DNA of 40,348 nt from Vallitalea maricola (lineage in GTDB: Bacteria; Bacillota; Clostridia; Lachnospirales; Vallitaleaceae), in the NCBI RefSeq assembly GCF_036985595.1, contig NZ_BTPU01000063.1:1-40348 (forward strand). The letters run 5' to 3'. Each line of letters opens with the position of its first letter. Positions within the stretch are counted from its first letter, which is position 1. Both the position numbers and the translations under genes were made by a program. Shown here one piece after another: positions 25,483 through 34,836 of the stretch. The notes below the pieces were generated by a model, which did not search any database, was not told where the DNA came from, and saw only the letters and a program-made list of their open reading frames with translations.

Positions 25483-27480
25483 ATGAAGGAAAAGTATAAG
25501 GTACTTTATGATCCAATTAAGATTGGTGAATTGGAAATTAAGAACAGATATGTCCTTGCTCCAATGGGACCAGGTGGAATGTGTAACGCAGATGGTAGTT
25601 TTAATGAAAGAGGAATAGAGTTCTATGTGGAACGTGCAAAAGGTGGAACTGGATTAATTATGACTGGTGTAACAATGGTAGAAAATAACATTGAGAAATG
25701 TGCATTACCATCTATGCCATGTCCTACAATTAATCCCTTGAATTTTATTACAACAGGTAATGAAATGACAGAAAGAGTTCATGCTTATGGTTCAAAAATC
25801 TTTTTACAATTGTCAGCAGGATTTGGAAGAGTTAGTATACCATCTATAGTGGGAAAAGTAGCGGTAGCACCATCACCAATACCACATAGATTTTTACCAG
25901 GAGTTACATGTCGTGAATTGACAAACCAGGAAGTAAAAGATTATGTAAAAGCATTTGGTGAGTCAGCAGCCATTGCAAAAAAAGCAGGATTTGATGGTGT
26001 TGAGATACATGCAGTACATGAAGGATATCTATTAGATCAGTTTGCTATATCTTTCTTTAATCATCGTACTGATGAATACGGTGGATCATTGGAAAATCGT
26101 TTAAGATTTGCTTGTGAAATAGTGCAAGAAATCAAAAAACGTTGTGGAGAAGATTTCCCAGTATCTCTTAGATACAGTATAAAGAGCTTCATCAAGGATT
26201 GGTGTAAAGGCGGATTACCTGATGAAGAATTCCAGGAAAAAGGAAGAGATATTCCAGAAGGAATCGAAGCAGCTAAAATACTTGTTGAAGCAGGATATGA
26301 TGCATTAAATGGAGATGTAGGATCTTATGATTCATGGTACTGGAGTCATCCACCAATGTATCAAAAGAAAGGATTATACCTTCCATATAATGAAATTCTT
26401 AAAAATGCGGTAGATGTACCTATTATAACAGCAGGTAGAATGGATGATCCTGAATTAGCCAGCGAAGCCATAATATCAGGACAAACAGATATGATTGCAT
26501 TAGCAAGACCACTTCTTGCAGATGCTGATATACCTAATAAGATATTTGAAGATAAATGTGAAACTATCAGACCATGCTTATCTTGTCAAGAAGGATGTAT
26601 GGGAAGACTACAGACTTTTGCAACAGTTTCTTGTGCGGTAAATCCTGCATGTGGACGTGAAAAAGATTATGGATTAGAAAAAGCAGAACATATCAAAAAA
26701 ATTCTTATCGTAGGTGGTGGTATCGCAGGAATGGAAGCTGCAAGAGTAGCAGCTATAAGAGGACACAAAGTGACATTACTTGAGAAAAACGGTTATCTTG
26801 GTGGAAACATCGTTCCAGGAGGAGTTCCAGATTTTAAAGAAGACGATCATGAGCTTATTAAATGGTATGAAGTTGTATTAAAAGATTTGGGAGTGGATAT
26901 TAGATTAGATGTTGATGCTTCAAAAGAAATCATAAAATATTTTGCACCTGATGAAGTACTTATAGCAACTGGGTCTAACCCAAGACAATTAGCTATCAAA
27001 GGTGCTGACAATGTTTACGTTGCTGAAGACGTGCTAATGGGAAAAGAAGCTGTTGGAGAACAAGTTGCAGTTATTGGTGGAGGTCTTGTTGGTTGTGAGA
27101 CAGCTCTTTGGTTGAAACAACAAAATAAAGAAGTTACTATCATAGAAATGCAGGATGATATTCTTAAGATAGGTGGACCTCTTTGTCATGCTAATCACGA
27201 TATGCTTCATGAGTTAATTAAGTACAATAAGATTGATGTTAAGACAAGTTCTTATATAAGTGAAAAAACAGAACAAGGTTTTGTGTTAAATGAAGATGGA
27301 CAAAAATCAATCATTGATGTTGATAGCGTCATTGTTGCTATTGGATACTCTTCACAAAAAGATTTATTCAATGATATTAGATTTGATATTCCTAATGTAA
27401 GATTAATTGGGGATGCTAATAAAGTGCAAAATATTATGTACGCTATATGGAATGCATATGAAGTAGCTAAAAATATCTAG
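25483..27480 (+). CDS. Fe-S/flavin ene-reductase (2-enoate reductase/2,4-dienoyl-CoA reductase type)
   Basis: 665 residues, the normal length of this family. The FMN barrel at the N-terminus (NRYVLAPMGPGGM) includes GVEIHAVHEGYLLDQF and DEYGGSLENRLRF. The 4Fe-4S ligands lie in CLSCQEGCMGR and, farther on, CAVNPACG. Two dinucleotide folds follow (VGGGIAGMEAA and IGGGLVGCETA). It would reduce the double bond of an alpha,beta-unsaturated acid, CoA ester or enone with NAD(P)H via FAD, Fe-S and FMN. The start is ATG 25483: AGGAGGG at 25468-25474 serves it and excludes the earlier ATG at 25459. Unlike the enzyme at 5994 it has no decarboxylase-like extension. It is followed by a strong terminator, so MerR and this gene form a small inducible unit. 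Confidence 0.9.
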   Translation: MKEKYKVLYDPIKIGELEIKNRYVLAPMGPGGMCNADGSFNERGIEFYVERAKGGTGLIMTGVTMVENNIEKCALPSMPCPTINPLNFITTGNEMTERVHAYGSKIFLQLSAGFGRVSIPSIVGKVAVAPSPIPHRFLPGVTCRELTNQEVKDYVKAFGESAAIAKKAGFDGVEIHAVHEGYLLDQFAISFFNHRTDEYGGSLENRLRFACEIVQEIKKRCGEDFPVSLRYSIKSFIKDWCKGGLPDEEFQEKGRDIPEGIEAAKILVEAGYDALNGDVGSYDSWYWSHPPMYQKKGLYLPYNEILKNAVDVPIITAGRMDDPELASEAIISGQTDMIALARPLLADADIPNKIFEDKCETIRPCLSCQEGCMGRLQTFATVSCAVNPACGREKDYGLEKAEHIKKILIVGGGIAGMEAARVAAIRGHKVTLLEKNGYLGGNIVPGGVPDFKEDDHELIKWYEVVLKDLGVDIRLDVDASKEIIKYFAPDEVLIATGSNPRQLAIKGADNVYVAEDVLMGKEAVGEQVAVIGGGLVGCETALWLKQQNKEVTIIEMQDDILKIGGPLCHANHDMLHELIKYNKIDVKTSSYISEKTEQGFVLNEDGQKSIIDVDSVIVAIGYSSQKDLFNDIRFDIPNVRLIGDANKVQNIMYAIWNAYEVAKNI

Positions 27481-27559
27481 GATGTTTTTATAGAAAGTGT
27501 GTAGAAGATTAAGTATTAATATGTAGTATACATCTATAAAGTGAGTTAATAAAAGATAA

Positions 27560-27608
27560 ACCTTCATAGTGATATATTTTAATGTAATATCACTATGGAG
27601 GTTTTTTG
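27560..27608 (+). terminator. Strong terminator after the second ene-reductase
   Basis: A 16-bp stem pairs 27560-27575 (ACCTTCATAGTGATAT) with 27587-27602, with one G-T wobble. A T6 tract follows. Confidence 0.9.
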
Positions 27609-27760
27609 TATATTAGGACTATTTGATAATAAGCTATTATTTATTGATTGGTTGTTCGTAAAAGTACATATAATTACATAAAGGTATATAAAGTTATAAA
27701 AAAGGTTGAAAAAATATTTTGAGTATGATATCATTAAGAAAAAGAAAGGCGATGATACAA

Positions 27761-28240
27761 ATGGAAAATAAATTTTATACAGTAGACCAAGTTGCTGAAA
27801 TGTTGAAGATTCACCCTAAGACAGTGCGAAAATACGTAAGAGAGGGGAAATTAAGAGGTACAAAAGTTGGAAAACAATGGAGGGTTACAGGACATGATTT
27901 ATCCTTATTTATGGAAGGTGAAGAGAATATCGTTCCTGAAAACTTCCATGAAGTAACACATGATTATTCTGTTTCAGATAATAAATCCAACAATACTAAT
28001 GACAAGATTTCTGTTTCTACAGTAATTGATATTGTAGTTAAGAATAGAGATGAAGTAGATAGAATTTCAAATACTCTTGTAGCGGTTATGAATTCAAAAG
28101 ACCCTGAGTATGGAAATTCAACAATCAACATTCAATATATTGAAAAAACTCATAAATTAAGAGTTATGCTATGGGGAACAATCTATTTTACTGAAACCTT
28201 ACTAAACTGTATATCCGTATTAACAGATAATAATGATTAA
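27761..28240 (+). CDS. Helix-turn-helix (excisionase/MerR-like) DNA-binding protein
   Basis: 159 residues. Residues 1-55 form the excisionase-family winged helix (FYTVDQVAEMLKIHPKTVRK, then GKLRGTKVGKQWRV). The remaining 100 residues are an unrecognised domain with no clear motif. The frame is open from TTG 27719. I start at ATG 27761 because the conserved domain begins there and GAAAGG lies upstream. It is 17 bases from the alpha/beta hydrolase gene, likely in one operon, which it may control. Confidence 0.8.
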   Translation: MENKFYTVDQVAEMLKIHPKTVRKYVREGKLRGTKVGKQWRVTGHDLSLFMEGEENIVPENFHEVTHDYSVSDNKSNNTNDKISVSTVIDIVVKNRDEVDRISNTLVAVMNSKDPEYGNSTINIQYIEKTHKLRVMLWGTIYFTETLLNCISVLTDNND

Positions 28241-28257
28241 GAAATGAGGTAGATGAA

Positions 28258-29100
28258 ATGAAAACAAACTCAATCTATAAATCTGATGAAGGAAAGGCTT
28301 TGATAATTAATCATTATGATAATCTAATACAAAAGTGGCCTGTAGACAAAGAAATAATTAATATCGATACAAGTTTTGGCAATACATTTATTATTGTAAG
28401 TGGGGATGTAGGAAATAAGCCTATTATTCTACTCCATGGTTCTTCAACAAATTCTGTCATGTGGATGGGAGATGTTGAAAAACTCAGTGAAACTTACAGA
28501 GTATATGCCATTGATATAATTGGAGAACCTGGAAAAAGTGATGAGAATAGACCAGATATGAATGATGACCATTATGGAAAGTGGTTAGATGAGGTCATAA
28601 ATGCTTTAAGTATTGAGAAAGCAATAATTATTGGAAATTCACTTGGAGGCTGGATGGCATTAAAATATGCAACTTATAAGCCTGAAAAAGTTGAAAAGCT
28701 TGTTTTATTAGCCACATCAGGCATTACTAACGGTAAGATGTCTTTTATGTTCAGGGTTATGCCATTGATGCTTTTAGGCGAAAAAGGAATTGATAGATTA
28801 AATCGAATTGTCTATGGAAAAGAAAAGATACCTGAAGTAGCTTTAGAGTTCGGTAAGCTAATCATGAAGTACTATAGACCACGTATGGGATCTTTACCAG
28901 TATTGACAGATCAGGAATTAAATAAGTTAACAATGCCTACTCTATACATGGGAGGAGAAAATGATGCATTATTGCCTACTAAGAAAATTGCAGATAGAAT
29001 AAGTAGGATTATCCCAAAAGCTAAGATTAAGGTTTTAAAGAATACTGGGCATGTGTTGATTGATGTGGTTGATGATGTAGTAATTTTTTTGGGTGGATAG
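28258..29100 (+). CDS. Alpha/beta-hydrolase
   Basis: 280 residues with the typical fold: oxyanion-hole LLHGSSTN, nucleophile Ser128 in GNSLGG, an acid in GGENDALLP and the His in NTGHVL. No signal peptide. Substrate unknown; an esterase or C-C hydrolase. The ribosome binding site is AATGAGG. The protein ends soon after the catalytic His with FLGG, a little shorter than most relatives, and decayed DNA begins directly downstream. A slight C-terminal truncation is possible. Confidence 0.85.
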   Translation: MKTNSIYKSDEGKALIINHYDNLIQKWPVDKEIINIDTSFGNTFIIVSGDVGNKPIILLHGSSTNSVMWMGDVEKLSETYRVYAIDIIGEPGKSDENRPDMNDDHYGKWLDEVINALSIEKAIIIGNSLGGWMALKYATYKPEKVEKLVLLATSGITNGKMSFMFRVMPLMLLGEKGIDRLNRIVYGKEKIPEVALEFGKLIMKYYRPRMGSLPVLTDQELNKLTMPTLYMGGENDALLPTKKIADRISRIIPKAKIKVLKNTGHVLIDVVDDVVIFLGG

Positions 29101-29114
29101 TTATTGAAGAAGAG

Positions 29115-29663
29115 ATTAAATATTTTATAGTATCATTACAGTATCTATAAGAATTATTTAATTATCCCTTCCTAATAGTTTACAATTGTTGTCTTACTTA
29201 CTCCATTTGGTCCGCATATTAATATCTTATCTGAACTATTTATTATAGCTTAAATTATTTATTACTCTATTTTTTCCGTTGGTATAAAAAAAGATACTGA
29301 CTTGTATTCAATATTCTTTTTATCAATATACTAATAGGATGGTAAAACGTATATATAACCGAAGCTAATTGGGCAGGGGCTAAAACTAATGAAATATATT
29401 GTGTTATTTCAAACATTGTTCCGCAGAAGTCTTATTTTGCTAGATAATATAGTAAATAGGCTAGTTGTTACTACTGAGGCCAATACATTAATTAAACTCA
29501 CTGTTTGTTGAAAAGAAGCAAAGTCAAAATGTGCAAGCAACGAATTATAGAAGAAAAAGACTTGAAATCCTGTATAAATTGCAAGTGATGTGGTAGCAAT
29601 GGTAAAAACACCCTTCAAGGGTTGTAAAAACCTTGTTAGTATTGGAAGTCTTGCACTGTCCAA
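29115..29663 (-). pseudogene. Decayed ABC exporter (membrane and ATPase fragments)
   Basis: On the minus strand, 29663-29409 encodes a hydrophobic piece like the end of an ABC transmembrane domain (LAIYTGFQVFFFYN, VSLINVLASVVTT). Downstream at about 29320-29160 a frame with several stops reads IEYKSVSFFIPTEKIE, then SSDKILICGPNGVSKTTIV. This is an ATPase N-terminus with a Walker A motif (29187-29213) whose GKT has become SKT. The Walker B and signature regions are absent. The fragments lie in the right order for a half-transporter exporter that has been deleted and mutated. Confidence 0.65.
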
Positions 29664-29679
29664 ACAACAAATAAAACAG

Positions 29680-30003
29680 AATGCTAAAAGGTTGCTTTAC
29701 ATAAAAGCTTATTGAAGAAGCAAATGCAAAGTTTCTGAAGAATGGGGAATTACACATTACATTTACCTTGCAACATTGGACAATAAGACTCACCAATGTT
29801 GCAACGGTTGGATGAAAAAACATGCTTTCAAAGACCCTATGGCAGAAAGTAACTTTCCACCAATGCACCCCGATTGCAGGTTAACCATTACAATGATATT
29901 CCTGACGAGCTGTATGACAAAAGGTCTGCAAGGGACAAAAACAGACAGCTTGGATTGGTTTCAAAAAAGAATAGTACCAAATCTATTCAAAATCGAATGC
30001 TAG
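29680..30003 (+). pseudogene. Remnant of a phage minor head (Mu F-like/SPP1 gp7-like) protein
   Basis: In one frame from about 29748 the DNA reads HYIYLATLDNKTHQCC, then ESNFPPMHPDCRLT. This is the hallmark region of phage head morphogenesis proteins (Y-x-ATLD-x-x-T, PP-x-HP-x-CR). Upstream in other frames are AKRLLYIKAY and EEANAKFLKN, and downstream NDIPDELYDKRSARDKN, all as expected for the same protein but frameshifted. The Cys normally found after ATLD-x-T is partly kept. No other phage structural gene is near, so this is an isolated prophage fossil. Confidence 0.65.
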
Positions 30004-30716
30004 TCGATAGAATCATATATTTTGTTGATTGCGTATAGCGCCAAATAGTTCTTACACCTCTTTTGCTTATATAAGTATTCATCTACTAGTACTTGCTCAA
30101 GTTCAACATCTGACATTTTTTTTATATTATCAATTGTTTTAAAAGCATGTAATAAAAAAATACCATCATAAATAGTTATTTTTTTTTCAATGAAGTATTG
30201 CTTTTCTTCAGGTGTAAACATAGAATCCCACGATACTTCCGGTTTTGTAAGTGAATGATACTCTGAATATGTTAATTCTCCAACTGGGTAAGCTTTCAAC
30301 TTAGGATATCTATTTATTATAGAATAATACAGATCGTTAGGAATTATCTGTTTTTCCATAAAATTGAAATAATCTTGATTTGTTTTTAGTGAATCAGCCA
30401 TATCCGAATATCCATCAGCTATCAATTTTTCAAGATGTTCATCCATTAAAGGTCTAATATCTACAAGTTTGTCAAGATTAATATTCTTAATTTTGATATT
30501 CATGGATGTATCAAGTAGCGAATATGCATCATAATTCAGTTTAATTTCATCATAATCGATTAAACCTGTACTATGATCATAAAATTTATTCACGAATTGC
30601 TTATCGATATTGTAATAATCCTCAATATTATAATTTTTTTTTGATGAAATGTTGATTAAAAATATGAAGATAAAAACTGATACAACAACTATTATGGTTA
30701 ATCCAATTTTTTTCAT
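30000..30716 (-). CDS. Hypothetical exported or membrane-anchored protein
   Basis: 238 residues. Lys-Lys followed by a hydrophobic helix (IGLTIIVVVSVFIFIFLI, residues 4-21) forms a signal anchor. There is no lipobox Cys. The rest is soluble, Asp/Lys/Tyr-rich and mostly helical, and I recognise no family. The frame is intact and its composition matches nearby genes, but the upstream ribosome binding site is weak (AGATAG, then A-rich). It lies just downstream, on the same strand, of the broken M23 peptidase gene and may once have been part of its operon. Its 3' end abuts the phage-derived remnant on the other strand. Confidence 0.65.
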   Translation of the reverse strand: MKKIGLTIIVVVSVFIFIFLINISSKKNYNIEDYYNIDKQFVNKFYDHSTGLIDYDEIKLNYDAYSLLDTSMNIKIKNINLDKLVDIRPLMDEHLEKLIADGYSDMADSLKTNQDYFNFMEKQIIPNDLYYSIINRYPKLKAYPVGELTYSEYHSLTKPEVSWDSMFTPEEKQYFIEKKITIYDGIFLLHAFKTIDNIKKMSDVELEQVLVDEYLYKQKRCKNYLALYAINKIYDSID

Positions 30717-30794
30717 ATATTTTATTTACTTGTCTATCTGTAATAGATAGCCAAATTATCCCTTCTGTTTTATTGTGTATATAAACTCTCTTAA

Positions 30795-31720
30795 TTAGTT
30801 CCACTCAGGAACATCGCCTTGCAGATGACATCTGATATACATATATGGATTATCTGAGTATTGTCTGTTCTTCGAATTATCATGATGATAGGTACCGAAA
30901 TGAGTGTCCTTTGGTCCATTGTTTACTGAGAAATGTAGATGTTTTCCATTACCTGGTACACCAGTTTCATTCTCTTCCAAATATTGAACCATTAAGCACA
31001 TTACCACTTTTAGGGTATGAACCTACAGTACAATGCATATAAAATACAGTGTAGTTTGCACTTTCATCTTGTGGAAATGAAGAATGTACATACATACCTG
31101 CAACACCATAGCTATCATAGTTTACATCAAACGCTTCTGCTTGATATTCATATGGATAATATACCGCTTTCAGATCAACACCACCACCACCCAAATCAAT
31201 AGCTTCATGAGCTTGGCGCATAGACCATGACCAACAAGCCCACAAGCTTTGAGAGCTATAATTGCCAGATAAACCCATAACTTGCTCCCATAACTCTTGC
31301 GTAGCGGTAGCAGCAATATCTGCATTGCCCAAACATGAGTCCTTGATGAAATCAGAAAATAATCTGCTACACCACTATTATAACCATCAATAACAACTGG
31401 TTCATAGTCATTAACCCTATCTTCGCCATACTCATAAGATTTAGTTGTATAAAAACCATTTGCTAATAACTCTTTTCTCTCGGCATCATAATTTATTCCT
31501 TTTTGCAGCATCAATTGATTTTTAGCAATATAAGACTTTACTCTATCAATTTTATACTGATACTCTTTTTTTAATATATCAGTAATCACTTCATCTTTTT
31601 CATCGATTATTGCTTTAACATTTTCGTATTCTTTTAATAAGTAAATAGCATCATCAATTGTAATATTTGTCTACCTTAACTGAGCTACTTCCGTTTCTGA
31701 AAAAGAGTTCCCTCTGTTGG
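30795..31720 (-). pseudogene. Frameshifted M23-type (lysostaphin-like) peptidase
   Basis: Three minus-strand frames join into one protein. Frame one (from about 31665, GTG 31589) is helical and continues to 31360. A missing base in the A-run at 31356-31359 shifts it to a second frame, which carries HEAIDLG (the HxxxD zinc motif) and VFYMHC. An extra base near 30992 shifts it to a third, which carries GKHLHFSV (HxH zinc motif) and ends at 30795. A TAG near 31665 also interrupts the N-terminal part. M23 peptidases cut peptidoglycan cross-links using these His/Asp ligands. All motifs survive, so the decay is recent or the errors are in the assembly. Confidence 0.75.
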
Positions 31721-31751
31721 CTTTAAGAAATTCATTATACTTTCCATTTAA

Positions 31752-31800
31752 TAGAAAGCGGCATATATAACTCTTTAAAGGGGAATATATGCCGTTTCTA
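31752..31800 (-). terminator. Long hairpin downstream of the SLH metalloprotease gene
   Basis: TAGAAAGCGGCATATAT (31752-31768) pairs with 31785-31800 except for one bulged base. It lies 72 bases past the stop of the metalloprotease gene on the minus strand. The tail is only weakly T-rich, so it may be a terminator or a 3' stabilising stem. Confidence 0.5.
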
Positions 31801-31871
31801 TAAAAAATAGTAATGAATATTTAAGGGTTTTGTGTTGTGTTTTATACTATAAAAACATCATTAGAATCTTA

Positions 31872-33287
31872 TTATAAATTACTATAAAAATTATAAATAG
31901 CCATATACGCTTCCTCATAAGTAAATTTATTCTTTGGTGAAAATACGTTATCTTTACCTATAGCTATAATTTCTTTTGAAGATACATAATTGACACTTTC
32001 TTTTGCCCAACTACTAATTTTATCCTTATCAGCATATTCATAAACAATATAATCTGAATCTTTTTCTAATACAGATGCAGTTTTATGGAGTATTGTCGCA
32101 ACTTGTTCTTTTGTAAGAAGTCCTTCTGGGTCAAATCTCCAGTCGCTTATACCATTTATTATGCCTAATGAATGTAGATTAAAAATTGATTCATTACTTG
32201 TATCACAAAAAGGATTGTTAGTATCAATTTTACATTCTCCACCTGGACCAAAACTACCACGATAGTACCACTCTTTTTTCAATCCTTTAGTTTCAACAAA
32301 TTCTTCTAATGTCATCTTTGTTTCTTTTTCTATTAGATTAATAATAAGTTTACAAAAATCCAAGCGTGTTATGTTTGAAGTATATAAACCTGCGAATGTG
32401 TCTCCTTCAGGGATTAATCCTAACTCAGCAGCATTTTTACATGTCACTTTTGTAGAAGCACTTGGGTTCTGAGGTATTGCTCTTCCCCACAAATTAGCTA
32501 GACTCGTTACACATTTTGCCTTATCAACTAAGATCTTATTTAATAAATCTATTTTCCCTTTTAATGGAAGGTCACTTTCTTCCATAAGCATAGTTCTTAA
32601 TTGTACAGGTGAATTACCAGCTATTACTTCAAATAGAGTAGCAAAGTCTTCAGAATAATTTTTTGTACTATAATCTCTTACAAAATATTTATAATGAGAA
32701 TCAGTCCATTTGTCGCAACCCTCATTCTTATAACCTAATCCATCGTTAATACTAGTCCATTCTTTTTTTAGTTTTTCATAACCATAGATATCATTTATGT
32801 ATTTATGAACGTAATGTCCCATTTCATGAGCGATTGTCCATTCTGCAAAGCTATTACCTATTGGGTTTGGATAGTAATTCAGATAAATATGTTTACCGCT
32901 ATCAGAAAAACTTCCACCAAGACTTGTTTGCTTATATATGAATCTTATATTAGTCTTGATACCTTTTGATTTATAATAAGAAGTCATTTCTTTAATTAAT
33001 CCATCTGGAAATCTAGAATAAATCTTATCCATCATTTGAAGTAAAGAATCTTTAGGCCAAAAGCCTTCTTCGACTGTTATGGTAACACCATATTTTTTCT
33101 CTAGTTGTGGTATATTCATTTTAGGATATTCCATCTTGAAAGCTTTTTTAGAATCTTTAGATGTATTGCTAGAAGCTATTCCTTCATAATTTAGTGATGC
33201 AAAATTATTCCAACTAGCATATGTTTGATTAGGAATAAGAAGAATCATGCCTATAATCAGACAGGAAATAATTAGTTTGTTTTTCAT
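31872..33287 (-). CDS. Secreted SLH-anchored zinc metalloprotease
   Basis: 471 residues. A signal peptide (Lys-rich start, hydrophobic core LIISCLIIGMILLIP, cleavage probably after TYA at 22-24). A gluzincin-like zinc site: His154-Glu155-x-x-His158 in AHEMGHYVHK with Glu213 in YSEDFAT as third ligand. From about residue 285 the C-terminus is three SLH-like domains, the last two clearest (SLGIINGISDWRFDPEG, then IIAIGKDNVFSPKNKFTYEEA), which attach the enzyme to the cell wall. It resembles the zinc-peptidase domain of anthrax-lethal-factor-like proteins only in these motifs. The ribosome binding site is ATGGAGG before ATG 33287. The substrate is unknown. Confidence 0.8.
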   Translation of the reverse strand: MKNKLIISCLIIGMILLIPNQTYASWNNFASLNYEGIASSNTSKDSKKAFKMEYPKMNIPQLEKKYGVTITVEEGFWPKDSLLQMMDKIYSRFPDGLIKEMTSYYKSKGIKTNIRFIYKQTSLGGSFSDSGKHIYLNYYPNPIGNSFAEWTIAHEMGHYVHKYINDIYGYEKLKKEWTSINDGLGYKNEGCDKWTDSHYKYFVRDYSTKNYSEDFATLFEVIAGNSPVQLRTMLMEESDLPLKGKIDLLNKILVDKAKCVTSLANLWGRAIPQNPSASTKVTCKNAAELGLIPEGDTFAGLYTSNITRLDFCKLIINLIEKETKMTLEEFVETKGLKKEWYYRGSFGPGGECKIDTNNPFCDTSNESIFNLHSLGIINGISDWRFDPEGLLTKEQVATILHKTASVLEKDSDYIVYEYADKDKISSWAKESVNYVSSKEIIAIGKDNVFSPKNKFTYEEAYMAIYNFYSNL

Positions 33288-33768
33288 AATGATACCTCCA
33301 TTATTTATAAGTATAATATTTAGTACTACAAATTACTGTTAAAAAATAAATCTTTATATAATATTTTAAATTCAATTCTAGTTAAATCTACTATTGAAGA
33401 ATTATATCAGTAGTAAGTTTGCGTATATAATAAGTTATTTAAAAAATTACATATTTCGATTTATTATTTGATTTAACATAAATATATTTTATAAGTGTTT
33501 TTAAGTAATGTCAATTAATGGTTAGAAAATGATCTACTAGATCAGTATTCTATAACGCTCATTTCAATCAAATATTTATATAATTAATTAAATTGTTATA
33601 TATAAACTTGAGTTATGAATCGTATGATTTTTGCATAAGTGTAATAATTATTAACCAAATAGGGACAAAAAAGATTACTATAATAAATTGATTTTATTAA
33701 GCATTTAGACTAGAATGTATATATAAAACAAACTCTTATTCATAATTTATGAAAAGTGAGGGACTGAT
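33288..33768. other. AT-rich intergenic region
   Basis: About 480 bases between the divergent metalloprotease and transposase-derived genes. It is very AT-rich with many TATAAT-like strings, so promoter calls are unreliable. I see no gene, repeat or stable hairpin. Confidence 0.4.
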
Positions 33769-34836
33769 ATGAAAGCAGAAGTTTTTAATTCATACAACAA
33801 ATATATGATTTTAAAACATGCTTTGAAAGAAAACAATGTTTCACAGACATGTAACCTGTTTGGAATTTCAAGAACCACATATTACAATTGGAAAAGGGCT
33901 TATCTAAAACATGGTATGGTGGGACTAGAGATCAAAGAACACAAAAAGCCTGTAATGCCTAATAAAGTTAATAAAACAATAGAAAATGAAATTCTATCTT
34001 ATGTACAAAGATTTCCTGAAGATGGACCCAATAGAATCTACTATGAGTTAAAAGCTGAGGGGTTTGATATTGGGGTATCGGGGATTTATAATGTCTTGAA
34101 AAGAAACAATCTATCAAAAAAAGTTCAAAGACTACAATATTGTAAGAACAAAAAACAAAATTATAGAGGAAATAGAAATAATAGAAACTTAATAAGATGT
34201 TTTGAAAACCCAAAAACATCCTATGTAGGTTATTTAGTCATTCAAAGAATTGATTTTATAGGTACATTTGAAGGTATTGGTAAAATATATCAATATACCC
34301 TCTATGACACTTATTCAAAATGGGGTTCTGTTAAGATATATAATAAAAAACAAGATATAGATATCTGGGATTATTTTGAGTTGAAACTCGGTTACTTGAT
34401 GAGTACTTTAAATTTAGACATTGATAATTTATTAACAGAGAAAACAAGAGAATTCATACCCTATTTTATTAAAAATAATAAGTATAAGGATATCATGGAA
34501 GATTTTAATATTAATCACAAGTTCATTTCTCATGAAAACAATTCTATCTTCAATGATATGGATGAATTCAATAAGTTTTTGGTAAAAGAGTTCTATAGTA
34601 AAATTACTAAAGAAAATATTGACTCTTTCGATAAGGTAGAAAGAGCATTACACAAATTTCTCAGACATTATAATTTCGCTAGAAAGATTTCAAATGGCTG
34701 TAATGAAGGAAAAGTACCAGCTAAGGTCATCTTAGAAAGAGTAGCTCACAATAATGTTGATTTAGAAACATTGCCACTTTGGATTCTGACTTTGATTAAT
34801 TCTCTAAAGCGGGGTGATTACAATAAAGAAAAATGA
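33769..34836 (+). CDS. Transposase-derived helix-turn-helix protein (IS481-like, catalytically dead)
   Basis: 355 residues. The N-terminus has an IS481/IS3-type helix-turn-helix (VSQTCNLFGISRTTYYNWKRA) and a second HTH-like region (about 80-125). The middle matches the IS481 integrase core (GYLVIQRIDFIG, IYQYTLYDTYSKWG). The three catalytic acids are changed: the first Asp position (after Gln) is Arg160, the TDNGxEF motif reads TEKTREF with Glu224 for Asp, and the region of the third Glu carries no recognisable PQTNGxxER. No terminal repeats are seen. The frame is nonetheless intact and overlaps the FAD oxidase gene by 23 bases, as in an operon. I infer a domesticated transposase that now binds DNA, perhaps as a regulator. 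Confidence 0.75.
   Translation: MKAEVFNSYNKYMILKHALKENNVSQTCNLFGISRTTYYNWKRAYLKHGMVGLEIKEHKKPVMPNKVNKTIENEILSYVQRFPEDGPNRIYYELKAEGFDIGVSGIYNVLKRNNLSKKVQRLQYCKNKKQNYRGNRNNRNLIRCFENPKTSYVGYLVIQRIDFIGTFEGIGKIYQYTLYDTYSKWGSVKIYNKKQDIDIWDYFELKLGYLMSTLNLDIDNLLTEKTREFIPYFIKNNKYKDIMEDFNINHKFISHENNSIFNDMDEFNKFLVKEFYSKITKENIDSFDKVERALHKFLRHYNFARKISNGCNEGKVPAKVILERVAHNNVDLETLPLWILTLINSLKRGDYNKEK

Noticed and set aside
31017..31202. Plus-strand ORFs opposite the M23 remnant
   Set aside because: The minus strand carries ordered zinc-peptidase motifs. The plus-strand frames are His-rich shadows of them.
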